Source of the DNA: Mycolicibacterium celeriflavum
GTDB taxonomy: Bacteria; Actinomycetota; Actinomycetes; Mycobacteriales; Mycobacteriaceae
Reading direction: 5' to 3'
Assembly (NCBI RefSeq): GCF_010731795.1
Contig: NZ_AP022591.1
Coordinates: 558,001-622,000, forward strand
DNA length: 64,000 nt
Shown here: positions 27,850 to 36,967 of the stretch, piece after piece
Numbering within the stretch: the first letter of the stretch is position 1
Layout of the letters: each line of letters starts with the position of its first letter
Translations under genes and position numbers: made by a program
The notes under the pieces: model-generated
Told to the model about the DNA's origin: nothing
The model's database searches: none
Seen by the model: only the letters and a program-made list of their open reading frames with translations

Positions 27850-28608
27850 TCAGAGTCGCGAGAGGCGCAGCCGCCACGCCTCTGGTCCGCGCTCGAGATA
27901 GTCCACCGAGATCCGCCCCGACGTGCGGTCGTGCAGCTGCCGCAGCAACGGCACCGGGTCGTGCGGCGCGACCAGCACCATGCTGGCGCCGACCGGAACG
28001 GCGTCGAATGCGCCGAAGACGGTCGCGTGGCGGATCGAGTGTGGAACCTCGCGCACGTCGAGCACGGGCTCCCCGGCGTCGGACTCGCAGCCGCACCTGT
28101 GCCCGCCCTCGACGCCGTGATGGCCGCCGAGCAACTCGTGCATCCCACCGAGGGCGTCCGCGAGGGAGACGTGTGGGTCGGCGGCCACGATCGGCAGGAT
28201 CCGATCGTTCTCGTCGACGAGGTGGGTATCGAACAGCACCCGCAGCGCATGACCGGCCGCGGCGGCGCGCATTGGTGACGTCTCGGTCTGAATCCGGTCC
28301 ACCAGGCCGCCGATGATGTGGTGCACGGCGATCATCGACTCGATCAACGGTCTGGCGCGCTCCGTGTTGGCGGCCGCGGGATACAGACGGGCCTCTTCAG
28401 CTGCGGCGTGTGGTAGCAGCTCACCGGTCAGAAACTCCGTTGCGGCCGCACGCGCCGCCTCGAAGTCGGCGCCGCGCTCGGCGGCCGACAGCATCGCCTC
28501 CGTGAGCGCCTGCATACGTCCGGCCAGCTCGGCGTGATGGTTCCTGACCGTATCGGCCGCCTCCGCGTCGGCAGATGTGGTCGCGACGATCACCTCATTG
28601 ATGGTCAT
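27850..28608 (-). CDS. Hemerythrin-like protein with C-terminal DUF2249 domain
   Basis: A 252-residue cytoplasmic protein. The N-terminal four-helix bundle (about 15-145) carries the di-iron ligand pattern: VRNHHAELAG, LLPHAAAEEARLYP, IAVHHIIGGL and FDTHLVDENDRILP. A linker with HGVEGGHRCGCESDAG leads to a DUF2249 domain (about 180-250, VLDVREVPHSIRHATVFGAF). This pairing is known from proteins linked to NO, iron or oxygen handling. The ATG at 28608 with an upstream AAAGGAA is preferred over a start 10 codons earlier. Divergent from the HTH regulator, with a possible operator between them. Confidence 0.83.
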   Translation of the reverse strand: MTINEVIVATTSADAEAADTVRNHHAELAGRMQALTEAMLSAAERGADFEAARAAATEFLTGELLPHAAAEEARLYPAAANTERARPLIESMIAVHHIIGGLVDRIQTETSPMRAAAAGHALRVLFDTHLVDENDRILPIVAADPHVSLADALGGMHELLGGHHGVEGGHRCGCESDAGEPVLDVREVPHSIRHATVFGAFDAVPVGASMVLVAPHDPVPLLRQLHDRTSGRISVDYLERGPEAWRLRLSRL

Positions 28609-28648
28609 GATGGGTTCCTTTCCGGTGCGCTGGTCCAACTACTCGCAA

Positions 28649-28674
28649 TTTACTACAATAATTTCCGTGGTAAA
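28649..28674. promoter_or_regulatory. Candidate operator: TTTACTAC-N10-GTGGTAAA inverted repeat
   Basis: Arms at 28649-28656 and 28667-28674 match at 7 of 8 positions, in an AT-rich patch unusual for this genome. The site lies in the divergent region between the hemerythrin gene and the regulator, and the right arm covers the regulator's GTG start. Geometry suits a dimeric winged-helix regulator controlling both directions and itself. Confidence 0.5.
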
Positions 28675-29368
28675 TAGTGCATCGCCTCTCGGCCCCGCGC
28701 CGGTGCCCTCGGCGACCGGCCAGGTGCCGCTGTCCGGGCAGCGGCTGCGGGTGCTCGAGCACGTGCGATCCCACGCCCCGGTCCGGACAATCGACGCGGC
28801 CGCCGCGCTGGGGTTGCATCAGAACACCGTCCGCGAACACCTGGACGCGCTGGTTGACCTCGGACTCGTCGAGCGCGCCACCGAACCCGCCGTCGGACGC
28901 GGGCGGCCGGCCGCCCTGTATCGGCCGTCCGCCGCCGATCCCACCCTGCTGGCCCGCGACTATGCGGGCCTTGCCACTGCGCTGGCCGGGCATCTGGCCC
29001 GCACCAGCGCCGACCCGGAGCGCGACGCGCGCGCCGCCGGCGTCGAGTGGGGACGCGAGCTGGTCGAGGGGACCACCCGCTCCGACGGCGACCCGCGGAC
29101 GACAGTGCTCGACGCGCTGACCCGGCTGGGCTTCGCTCCCGACGACGACGACGGCGCCGAGCGCGGTGTGGCACTGCGCCGCTGTCCGCTGCTCGACGCC
29201 GCCCGCCGCTATCCGAGCGTGGTCTGCCAAGTCCACCTCGGCATCGTCGAGGGATTGCTGCAGAGCATCGACGCGCGCACGGGGCCGGGCCTCGACCTGA
29301 TCCCTTTCGCCGAGCCCGGTGCCTGCCGGCTGTTCCTGCCGGACCACGCGGTGAAACAGCATGACTGA
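28667..29368 (+). CDS. Winged-helix regulator with conserved cysteines (SufR/DeoR-like)
   Basis: This 233-residue regulator has an N-terminal HTH (about 20-85): QRLRVLEHVRSHAPVRTIDA, then GLHQNTVREHLDALVDLGLV and the wing VGRGRPAALYRP. The C-terminal half carries RRCPLLDAARRYPSVVCQVHLG and a later GACRLF; this Cys-rich pattern is that of regulators able to bind an Fe-S cluster, such as SufR relatives. The GTG at 28667 is chosen; the open frame upstream overlaps the divergent gene. Its stop overlaps a 32-residue frame and then the nitrite reductase gene. Sensing NO or redox state through the cluster is an inference from sequence and neighbours. Confidence 0.75.
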   Translation: MVNSASPLGPAPVPSATGQVPLSGQRLRVLEHVRSHAPVRTIDAAAALGLHQNTVREHLDALVDLGLVERATEPAVGRGRPAALYRPSAADPTLLARDYAGLATALAGHLARTSADPERDARAAGVEWGRELVEGTTRSDGDPRTTVLDALTRLGFAPDDDDGAERGVALRRCPLLDAARRYPSVVCQVHLGIVEGLLQSIDARTGPGLDLIPFAEPGACRLFLPDHAVKQHD

Positions 29369-29459
29369 CAAGAGAATTCCATCACCGGCGGCGCTGTTGG
29401 CGCCCGGAGGCTTCGCGCTGCTGGCCGCCACGGCCCAGCCGGTCGGGGTACCCGCATGA
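29361..29459 (+). CDS. 32-residue peptide coupled between regulator and nitrite reductase
   Basis: The frame reads MTDKRIPSPAALLAPGGFAL and then a hydrophobic LAATAQPVGVPA. Its ATG overlaps the regulator stop (ATGACTGA) and its TGA overlaps the ATG of the nitrite reductase gene (ATGA), so it fills the gap exactly in the coupled style of the operon. It could be a genuine small hydrophobic peptide or simply a coupling frame. I know no homologue. Confidence 0.4.
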   Translation: MTDKRIPSPAALLAPGGFALLAATAQPVGVPA

Positions 29460-32011
29460 ACCGCAGTCGATGGCATCTGCGAGTCGGGTCGATCGTATTC
29501 GCCTGGCTTGCAGCGCTTGTCGTGGTGGCACTGGTGCACCGATCCGTGCCGATATCCGGCTGGTTGCTGATCCATCTGCTCGGACTGGGGGCGGCAGGCA
29601 ACGCGATCCTCATCTGGAGCCGCCACTTCACCGATGCGCTGCTGCGCCGGCCGCCGGATCCGTCGCGGGCCGGGCAGGCCTGGCGCATCGGGGTTTTCAA
29701 CGTCGGTGCGGTCGCGGTGGTCGCCGGCATGATCGTCGACCTCTGGCCGGTAATACTGGCCGGTGGCGTCGCGGTCGGCGCCGTCGCGCTGATCCACGCG
29801 GTCACGCTGATCCGGCAACTGCGCCGCGCACTGCCTTCGCGCTTCGGGGACACCGTGCGTTATTACGTCGCTGCGGCAGCGCTGCTTTCGGTCGGCGCCG
29901 GCCTGGGCGTGGCCATGGCGAACCCAGCATTGCCTGGCACCAGCCATGACCGGTTCGTCATCGCCCATGCGGCGGTGAACCTGTTCGGGTTTGTCGGGCT
30001 TTCGGTGCTCGGCACGTTGGTCACGCTGTGGCCGACGATGCTGCGCACCCGGATGGCCGACGGTGTCGAGGTGGCCGCCCGGCGCGGATTGCCTGTTCTG
30101 GTAGCCGGATTGGGTGTGGGGGCGTTGGGGGCGGTGGCCGGCTCACCGGTGCTGACCGCCGCAGGCGCGCTCGGCTACCTCGCCGCGGCCGGTTATGTGC
30201 TCATGCCTCACCTCGACGAGGTGCGCCGCAAGCGGCCGGGCAGCTTCGCGACGCTGTCGGTGTTTTCCGGAGTGGTGTGGCTACTGGGTTCGCTGAGTTA
30301 TGCCGTCGTCGCCTTCGCCACCGCACCGACGTGGCCTGCGGTGCTCGACAGGGCCGGCCCGCTCACCGTCGCGGTGCTCGCCGGCTTCCTGGTGCAGGTT
30401 CTGCTGGGCTCGCTCTCGTATCTGACGACCATCGTGGTCGGCGGTCGCGCTTCGGCGATCGCGGCGACAACGGAACTGGAGCGCGGTGCGCCGTGGCGGC
30501 TGGCGGTCGCCAACTTCGCGCTGCTGCTGTGTGTGCTGCCGACGCCGAGCTTGGTGCGGATGGCTGCGTCGGTGTTGGTGCTGGCGGCGTACGCCGCGTT
30601 CCTGCCGCTGCTGGTGCGGGCGGTGTGGCTGGCACGGAAGAATCGCGATACGCCGTCGACGCCGGGTCCGCCCCCGGCAGGACCGTCGGCTCGGCACCGG
30701 CTCGGAGTCGCGGCAGCCGGGCTGGGTGTGGTGGTGCTGACGGCCGCAGCCGCCGTGGCCGCCGACCCCGCCGCGGTCGGTATCTCCACGGCCCCAACAG
30801 CGTCGGTGACTGCGACGGGCCAGACCACCGAGGTCGAGGTGCACGTCGAGGGCATGCGCTATGTGCCCGACACCATCGAGGTGCCCGCCGGAAACCGTTT
30901 GGTGGTCACACTCGTCAACACCGGTTCCGACCGCCACGATCTGGTGCTGTCGAACGGGACACGCACCGGGCGCCTCACGCCGGGAGAGACGGCTGTGCTC
31001 GACGCCGGGGTGATCGGCACCGACCTGGACGGCTGGTGTTCGGTGGCCGGGCACCGCCAGATGGGCATGACCATGGCGGTGCGGACAGGTGGTGCCCCGG
31101 CACAGGAAACGGTCGCCCCGACGATCAGCGCCGACGACATCGCGCGCAGCCTCACCGCGCACCCGGGCGCGGGTTTCGTGCCGCACGACCCAGTGCTGGC
31201 GGCGGCGACGCCGGACCACCGCATCACCTTGTCGGTCACCGAGACCGAGCGGGAGGTGTCACCCGGAATCACCCAGCGGCTGTGGACATTTGGCGGCAAG
31301 GCGCCGGGACCGACGCTGCGGGGCAAGGTCGGCGACGTCTTCGAGATCACCCTCGTCAACGACGGCACCATCGGGCACTCGATCGACTTCCACGCCGGGG
31401 CGCTGGCCCCCGACGTGCCGATGCGCACGATCCAACCAGGCGAACGACTGGTCTACCGGTTCACCGCGCCGCGCGCCGGGGTGTGGCTGTATCACTGTTC
31501 GACGATGCCGATGTCGGTACACATCGCCAACGGCATGTTCGGCGCGGTGATCGTCGATCCGCCGGACCTGGCACCGGTCCACCGCGAATACCTGCTGGTG
31601 CAGTCCGAGTACTACCTCGGTCCGCCGGGCGGTGAAGTCGACGCCGCCAAAGTCGCCACCGACGAGCCAGACCTGGTGGTCTTCAACGGCTACGCCAACC
31701 AGTACGACCACGCGCCGCTGACCGCCCGGGTCGGGGAGCGGGTTCGGATCTGGGTGCTGGCCGCCGGACCGAACCGCGGCAGCTCCTTCCACGTCGTCGG
31801 CGGCCAGTTCGACACCGTGTGGTCGGAGGGCGACTATCGGTTGCGACGGGGTCCCGGCGGCGCGCAGACGCTCGGATTGTCCGCGGCCCAAGGCGGATTC
31901 GTGGAGCTGAGCTTCGAGCAGCCGGGGCACTACCCGTTCGTGACGCACGCGATGGTCGACGCCGAACGCGGCGCGCACGGGGTCATCGCGGTCACCGCTC
32001 AGCCGGGGTAG
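29456..32011 (+). CDS. Membrane-anchored copper nitrite reductase with extra cupredoxin domain
   Basis: An 851-residue three-part protein. Residues about 1-400 contain roughly ten membrane helices. About 455-560 is a cupredoxin with a full type 1 copper set (His494, Cys528, His533, Met536 or Met538). About 570-851 is a NirK/AniA-type two-domain reductase. Aligned by spacing with NirK, the ligands are present: type 1 His641, Cys681, His689, Met694; type 2 His646, His680, His779; catalytic Asp644 and His752. Expected reaction: nitrite to NO outside the membrane, electrons possibly passing through the extra cupredoxin. The membrane part could be a quinol or electron-transfer module; I do not recognise heme ligands with confidence. 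Its 3' end overlaps cobIJ by 13 nt. Confidence 0.85.
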   Translation: MNRSRWHLRVGSIVFAWLAALVVVALVHRSVPISGWLLIHLLGLGAAGNAILIWSRHFTDALLRRPPDPSRAGQAWRIGVFNVGAVAVVAGMIVDLWPVILAGGVAVGAVALIHAVTLIRQLRRALPSRFGDTVRYYVAAAALLSVGAGLGVAMANPALPGTSHDRFVIAHAAVNLFGFVGLSVLGTLVTLWPTMLRTRMADGVEVAARRGLPVLVAGLGVGALGAVAGSPVLTAAGALGYLAAAGYVLMPHLDEVRRKRPGSFATLSVFSGVVWLLGSLSYAVVAFATAPTWPAVLDRAGPLTVAVLAGFLVQVLLGSLSYLTTIVVGGRASAIAATTELERGAPWRLAVANFALLLCVLPTPSLVRMAASVLVLAAYAAFLPLLVRAVWLARKNRDTPSTPGPPPAGPSARHRLGVAAAGLGVVVLTAAAAVAADPAAVGISTAPTASVTATGQTTEVEVHVEGMRYVPDTIEVPAGNRLVVTLVNTGSDRHDLVLSNGTRTGRLTPGETAVLDAGVIGTDLDGWCSVAGHRQMGMTMAVRTGGAPAQETVAPTISADDIARSLTAHPGAGFVPHDPVLAAATPDHRITLSVTETEREVSPGITQRLWTFGGKAPGPTLRGKVGDVFEITLVNDGTIGHSIDFHAGALAPDVPMRTIQPGERLVYRFTAPRAGVWLYHCSTMPMSVHIANGMFGAVIVDPPDLAPVHREYLLVQSEYYLGPPGGEVDAAKVATDEPDLVVFNGYANQYDHAPLTARVGERVRIWVLAAGPNRGSSFHVVGGQFDTVWSEGDYRLRRGPGGAQTLGLSAAQGGFVELSFEQPGHYPFVTHAMVDAERGAHGVIAVTAQPG

Positions 32012-33471
32012 CGGCGCGGCGTGAAGACCCGGTCGCCGTCGCCGGAATACCACTGCGTCTGCGAGGAGCCGACGATCAGCAGGCAGCGCATGTCGACGTC
32101 GGCGGGGTTCAAGTCGGCCAGTCGCACCACCGTGACCTGTTCGCGGGGTCCGGACACGTCGCGGCCGATCACCACCGGAGTGCCGGGGTCGCGATGCTCG
32201 AGCAGCAGCTCTCGCATCGCCCCGACCTGCCAGGTGCGGGTCTTCGAGGCCGGGTTGTAGATCGCCAGCACCAGGTCGGCCGCCGCGGCCGCGGTCAGCC
32301 GCGCGGCGATCACGTCCCACGGCTTGAGCCGGTCCGACAGCGAGAGCACCGCATAGTCGTGGCCCAGCGGGGCGCCGACGCGGCTGGCGACGGCCTGCGC
32401 GGCCGTCATCGCCGGGATCACCCGCACGTCGACGTCAGGCCACTGTTTGGCTTCTTCCAGCACGGCGGTGGCCATCGCGAACACGCCGGGGTCACCGGAG
32501 GACACCACCGCGACCGCGCGGCCCTGTTCGGCCAGCGTGCAGGCCAACCGCGCGCGGGCCGGCTCGTCGGTGTTGTCGCTCGGATGTTTGCGCTGATCGT
32601 CGCGGGCGGCGATGCGGTCGAGGTAGGGGCCGTAGCCGATGAGGTCGGTGGCCGCGGCCAGCTCGCGCCGCGACTGCGGGGTCATCCAGTTCGGGTCGCC
32701 GGGTCCCAGGCCCACGACGGCGACGCTGCCGGTGGTCTGTGCGTGACGCGGTCGCCCCGGCAACATCGCCAGCGAGAAATACGGGACCGATTCGTCATCG
32801 ACGTCGCCTGCGCCAAGCACCCGCTGCCGCGGCGTGCTCGCACGCTCGACGTAGAAGGCTTCGTCCAACCGGCCGGTCGCCGAAAGAGCTTTGCGCACAG
32901 CAGGATACGAGCGACCCAACTTGAGCATCACCGCTGCGTCGGTGTCGGCGAGCCTGCGCTCGAGCTCATCGGCGGGCAGTGTGCCGGGCAGGATCGTCAA
33001 CACCTCGTCGCCCTGGACCAGGGGAGTGGCCACCGCTGCCGAAGCCGCGCTCACCGACGTCACCCCCGGCACGATGACCGCGTCGAACCGCTCGGTCAAC
33101 CGGGTGTGCATGTGCATGTAGGAGCTGTAGAACAGCGGGTCGCCCTCGGCGAGGAGGGCCACGTTGCGGCCGACCTCCAGGTGGGCGGCGATGCGGTCGG
33201 CGGACTCGCGGTAGAAGTCCTCGATCGCTCCCGCGTAGCCGCCGGGGTGATCGGTGGTTTCGGTGGTGACCGGGTAGACCAGGTGCTCCTCGATCTGGCC
33301 CGGCCGCAGATACGGCTCCGCGATGCCGCGCGCGATGCTGTTGCCGTGCCGCGCGCTGTGGTACGCCACGACGTCGGCCTCTCCGATCACCCGTGCCGCC
33401 TTGACGGTGACGAGTTCAGGGTCGCCGGGTCCGAGCCCGACGCCCCACAGCGTTCCCCTGGTGTCGCTCAT
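31999..33471 (-). CDS. cobIJ: Fused precorrin-2 C20- / precorrin-3B C17-methyltransferase CobIJ
   Basis: Two tetrapyrrole methylases are joined in 490 residues. The CobI half (about 1-240) has [28 protein letters not shown] and [12 protein letters not shown]. The CobJ half (about 250-490) has [28 protein letters not shown] and the C-terminal [12 protein letters not shown]. CobI adds the C20 methyl to precorrin-2; CobJ methylates C17 and contracts the ring of precorrin-3B. The fusion is known in M. tuberculosis (Rv2066). The ATG overlaps the cobH stop. Confidence 0.95.
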   Translation of the reverse strand: MSDTRGTLWGVGLGPGDPELVTVKAARVIGEADVVAYHSARHGNSIARGIAEPYLRPGQIEEHLVYPVTTETTDHPGGYAGAIEDFYRESADRIAAHLEVGRNVALLAEGDPLFYSSYMHMHTRLTERFDAVIVPGVTSVSAASAAVATPLVQGDEVLTILPGTLPADELERRLADTDAAVMLKLGRSYPAVRKALSATGRLDEAFYVERASTPRQRVLGAGDVDDESVPYFSLAMLPGRPRHAQTTGSVAVVGLGPGDPNWMTPQSRRELAAATDLIGYGPYLDRIAARDDQRKHPSDNTDEPARARLACTLAEQGRAVAVVSSGDPGVFAMATAVLEEAKQWPDVDVRVIPAMTAAQAVASRVGAPLGHDYAVLSLSDRLKPWDVIAARLTAAAAADLVLAIYNPASKTRTWQVGAMRELLLEHRDPGTPVVIGRDVSGPREQVTVVRLADLNPADVDMRCLLIVGSSQTQWYSGDGDRVFTPRRYPG

Positions 33472-34094
33472 TCTCGTTCGTTGGCAATCGCGTTCACGGC
33501 CGCGGCGGCCATCGCACTGCCGCCGCGACGGCCCGTCACCACGAGATACGACATTCCGCGGGGCCGGTCGACGAGTTCCTGCTTGGACTGCGCGGAGCCG
33601 ACGAAGCCGACCGGTCCGCCCAGCACCGCGGCGGGCGTCGGGGCGCCGTCGTCGAGGAGTTCGAGCAGCCGGAACAGCGCGGTCGGCGCGTTGCCGATGG
33701 CCAGCACGGCACCGCCGAGCCGGTCGGCCCAGAGGTCCACGGCGGCCGCCGACCGGGTGGTGCCCAGGCGGTCGGCCAGGTCAGGCGCTCGCTCGTCGGC
33801 CACCAGCGAGACCACTTCGTTTCCGGCTGGCAGGCGCGAGCGGGTGATGCCCGCGGCGACCATCGAGGAATCACACAGCACCGGCGCCCCGGCGGCCAGT
33901 GCGGCGTGGGTCTTGGCGACCACGTCCGGGCTGAACGCCACGTGGTCGGTGACGTCGACCTGTCCGCAGGTGTGGATCAGCCGGACGACCACGCGCGCCA
34001 CGTCGTCGGGGAACCGAGCCAGGTCCGCCTCGTCGCGAATCGTCGCGAACGATTGCCGGTAGATCTCCCCGGCGTCGCGGATGTAGTCGAGCAC
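33468..34094 (-). CDS. cobH: Precorrin-8X methylmutase CobH
   Basis: A 208-residue isomerase that moves the methyl group from C11 to C12 to give hydrogenobyrinate. [10 protein letters not shown] contains His41, matching the catalytic histidine of the family. [18 protein letters not shown] and [17 protein letters not shown] are further signatures. It begins 9 nt after the cobG stop and overlaps cobIJ by 4 nt. Confidence 0.95.
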   Translation of the reverse strand: MLDYIRDAGEIYRQSFATIRDEADLARFPDDVARVVVRLIHTCGQVDVTDHVAFSPDVVAKTHAALAAGAPVLCDSSMVAAGITRSRLPAGNEVVSLVADERAPDLADRLGTTRSAAAVDLWADRLGGAVLAIGNAPTALFRLLELLDDGAPTPAAVLGGPVGFVGSAQSKQELVDRPRGMSYLVVTGRRGGSAMAAAAVNAIANERE

Positions 34095-34103
34095 GCGATC
34101 ACC

Positions 34104-35240
34104 CTACGGGGGCGTGTCGCGCGCCTGGTATCCGTCTCCGGTCGCCACCAGCACCTCACCCGCAGGCGGGCTGCCGCAGGCCCTGTCGCAGCCCACGAAA
34201 TGGCGGTGGACTGGGCTTGGATCGGCAGCCGCGGCGGCGGCGTCTGCGCGGACATCGGCCCTCGAGTGCTCACAGCCCGGGCTTCCCGTGCACGCGCTGA
34301 CCGAAAGCCAGGGGGAGTTCTCGTCGAACACGAGTCCCAGGGGCGCGAGGACGCGCAGGGCGACGTCGGCGGCTTCCTCGTCGAGGTCGAAGACGAGGAT
34401 CGAGCGCCACGGCGTGATCGCCATCGGCGCCCCGATCGCGGTCAGGTACTCGGCGGTCCGGGCGGGCAGCACGCCGAGCGGAACCGCGGCGCCCAACGTG
34501 ACGCGGCCGTCGTGCTGGACGAGCCAACCGACGGGCGGCCGCGTGACCGCTGGCCACGTCGCTCCCGGCGCTTCGGACGGGATCAGATCGCCGAGCAGAG
34601 CGTCGGCATCGACGAGTTCCTTGACGCGCCAAGCGGTTCCGCGGCCGGCGGCGAATCGCCGCGCCACCGCGACCATCGCGGGCACCACATCGTTCAGCGC
34701 CAGGCGAACACCGGTGTCGCGGCCCGCCAATAGCAGCGCGGCGGTATCAGACTGGACGTGGACGCCGACGTCCGCGCCTAGGCCCGAGATGTCGGCGCGG
34801 CCGTCGTCGATGCCGAACAGGAACCGGCCACCCAGAGCGGCCAGTTCCGGATCGGCGCAGATCGCCTCGTCGAGGTCGGTGATCAGCGCACGGATGTCGG
34901 CGGCCGGCCCGACCCGCCCGGACAGCGGTGAGGCGACGATGTTGCGCACGCGTTCGTGGGTCGGCGACGGCAGCAGACCGGCGGACGCCGCGGCGTCGGC
35001 GACCGCAGCCGTGTCGGTGACGCCACGGATCTGGAGGTTGCCCCTCGAGGTCAGTTCGAGCGTGCCCGCAGCCCAGTCGGTGGCCGCCCGCGCGAGCGTC
35101 TCCAACTGCACGGTCGTGATGGCGCCGCCCGGTAACCGCATCCGCGCCAGCGCACCGTCCGCGGCCCGATGCACCTGCAGCGCACCGGGGCAGGCGTCCT
35201 GCTCGCGGGTCCTGGCCACCCGTTCACGGTACGCCCGCAA
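34104..35240 (-). CDS. cobG: Precorrin-3B synthase CobG
   Basis: CobG is the oxygen-dependent monooxygenase of the aerobic cobalamin pathway, related to sulfite/nitrite reductases. In 378 residues it has two ferredoxin-like halves and four cysteines for a 4Fe-4S cluster, Cys317 and Cys323 (CTGSPGC) and Cys351 and Cys355 (VGCDRAC). LELTSRGNLQIRGV is also typical. The start is TTG at 35240 or GTG at 35219. It leads the cobG-cobH-cobIJ unit. Its presence indicates an O2-dependent pathway. Confidence 0.92.
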   Translation of the reverse strand: MRAYRERVARTREQDACPGALQVHRAADGALARMRLPGGAITTVQLETLARAATDWAAGTLELTSRGNLQIRGVTDTAAVADAAASAGLLPSPTHERVRNIVASPLSGRVGPAADIRALITDLDEAICADPELAALGGRFLFGIDDGRADISGLGADVGVHVQSDTAALLLAGRDTGVRLALNDVVPAMVAVARRFAAGRGTAWRVKELVDADALLGDLIPSEAPGATWPAVTRPPVGWLVQHDGRVTLGAAVPLGVLPARTAEYLTAIGAPMAITPWRSILVFDLDEEAADVALRVLAPLGLVFDENSPWLSVSACTGSPGCEHSRADVRADAAAAAADPSPVHRHFVGCDRACGSPPAGEVLVATGDGYQARDTPP

Positions 35241-35261
35241 CCCTTCGGGCCGAAGTCGTCG

Positions 35262-36185
35262 TCAGCTGGCCAGCGCGACAGGACTGACCACTTCGGAGTA
35301 GGTCGAGGCGTCACCGACGACGGAGCGGCTGCGGCGGCCGTGAACGTCGACCGGGACGTCGCCGGCCAAAGTGATGCGATTGAGCCGTCGATACTGGTCA
35401 TCGTAGTCGGCGACGGCGTAGTGCTGCGTAGCGCGGTTGTCCCAGAGCGCGACATCGCCGGGCCGCCAGTCCCATCGAATAGTGTGCTCGAGCTTGGTGA
35501 TTCGCTTCTGCAGCAGATCGAACAACGCTGCCGACTCCGTCGTGCCGAGTCCCACGAACTTCTCGACGAAATGGCCGAGCAGCAGCACTCGCTTGCCGGT
35601 CTCGGGATGCACGCGGACCACGGGATGCTCGGTTTCGTAGACGTCGGAGACGAATTCCTCTCGGTAGGACCGCTGTTCGGTGGTCGGTGACGTGTTCGGC
35701 TCGTCGTGCAGCGACGCGTAATCGTATCGATTGGTGTGCACCGCCCAGAGGCTTTCGGTCAACGCGCGCAACGCTGTTGGAAGGCGGTCGTACGCGGCCT
35801 CGGTGGACGCCCACGTCGTCGTGCCGCCGTAACGCGGCAGGGTGACGGCCCGCAGGATCGATGCCTTCGGGATCCGGTCGACGAACGTGACATCGGTGTG
35901 CCAACTGTTCGCCTTGTCGTAGCGGGAATCGATGGGCAGCAGCCGGTCCCCGCGCGAAGTGACCGTCGGGTGTGCGGCCGTGGGGGTGCCCAACGCCCGC
36001 GCGAAGGCCAGCTGAGCGTCGTCGTCGACCTTGTGCTGATTACGGAAGAAGACGACTTTGTGTTCGAGCATGGCGGCATTGATCGCGTTCGCAATTTCCG
36101 GATCGATCCCCGCGCTGAGATCGACACCGTCGACACGGGCGCCGATGTGGGCGCCGAGCTTTTTCACCCTCAGAGATGACGGCAC
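35262..36185 (-). CDS. TauD/TfdA-family Fe(II)/2-oxoglutarate dioxygenase
   Basis: A 307-residue dioxygenase. The facial triad is His96 and Asp98 in NSWHTDVTF plus His255 in [12 protein letters not shown], with Arg residues about 11-15 further on for 2-oxoglutarate. The N-terminus ([19 protein letters not shown]) resembles taurine dioxygenase and alkylsulfatase (AtsK, Rv3406) proteins. The actual substrate cannot be read from the sequence; divergence from an osmoprotectant-type ABC transporter may point to a quaternary-amine or sulfonate compound. The GTG start has GGAGG about 8 nt upstream. Confidence 0.85.
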   Translation of the reverse strand: MPSSLRVKKLGAHIGARVDGVDLSAGIDPEIANAINAAMLEHKVVFFRNQHKVDDDAQLAFARALGTPTAAHPTVTSRGDRLLPIDSRYDKANSWHTDVTFVDRIPKASILRAVTLPRYGGTTTWASTEAAYDRLPTALRALTESLWAVHTNRYDYASLHDEPNTSPTTEQRSYREEFVSDVYETEHPVVRVHPETGKRVLLLGHFVEKFVGLGTTESAALFDLLQKRITKLEHTIRWDWRPGDVALWDNRATQHYAVADYDDQYRRLNRITLAGDVPVDVHGRRSRSVVGDASTYSEVVSPVALAS

Positions 36186-36319
36186 GTGGGTAACCTCCAG
36201 ACGATGCGTGAATCAAGTCGCTACGTTCGCGGTCCGAAGGTGCGACGACAAGCTTTCTGCTCAACGCGAATCGAACCGGGCGCCGTTTCGGTCCGATCAA
36301 GATCGGGTAGTGCAGCGCC

Positions 36320-36967
36320 GTGAGAGCACTGTGGGAGTACGTCACCGCCCACTACGCGCAGTTGGTGTTCGACTCGTACCAACACCTCAGCGCGGTCGTT
36401 CAGAGCGTTCTCATCGCGACGATCGTCGGGGTGGTGGTCGGGGTGCTGACCTACCGCAACCCGCTGGCAGCCAACCTCGCGACAGCGACGTCCAGCGTGA
36501 TCCTGACCGTGCCGGCATTCGCTCTGCTCGGTCTGCTGATCCCGCTCTTCGGGCTCGGGGTGGTGCCCAGCATCGCCGCCCTGGTGCTGTACTCACTGCT
36601 GCCGATCGTGCGCAACACCATCGTCGGCCTCAACGCGGTCGATCCCGCGCTCACCGACGCGGCGCGGGGCATCGGGATGAGCAGGCTCGACACCCTGGCC
36701 CGGGTGGAACTCCGATTGGTGTGGCCGTCGATCCTGTCCGCGATGCGGATCAGCACGCAGATGTCGATGGGCGTGCTGGCCATTGCCGCCTACGTCAAGG
36801 GACCCGGTCTGGGCAACCTGATCTTCACCGGCTTGGCTCGCGTCGGCAGCCCGACCGCCGTTCCGATGGCGCTGACCGGCACGCTGCTCATCGTCGTTCT
36901 CGCGCTGGCGCTGGACGCCATTCTCGTGCTCGTCGGTCGCCTCACCACTTCGAAAGGCATTCGATGA
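36320..36967 (+). CDS. Osmoprotectant-type ABC transporter permease (first)
   Basis: A 215-residue inner-membrane permease with about five or six helices. The coupling-loop signature is DAARGIGMSRLDTLARVELR in the BPD-transport domain. The family (ProW/OpuBB) imports glycine betaine, choline, carnitine or related compounds. The GTG start is 134 nt from the divergent dioxygenase gene. Its TGA overlaps the ATG of the ATPase gene. Substrate is not proven by sequence. Confidence 0.88.
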   Translation: MRALWEYVTAHYAQLVFDSYQHLSAVVQSVLIATIVGVVVGVLTYRNPLAANLATATSSVILTVPAFALLGLLIPLFGLGVVPSIAALVLYSLLPIVRNTIVGLNAVDPALTDAARGIGMSRLDTLARVELRLVWPSILSAMRISTQMSMGVLAIAAYVKGPGLGNLIFTGLARVGSPTAVPMALTGTLLIVVLALALDAILVLVGRLTTSKGIR

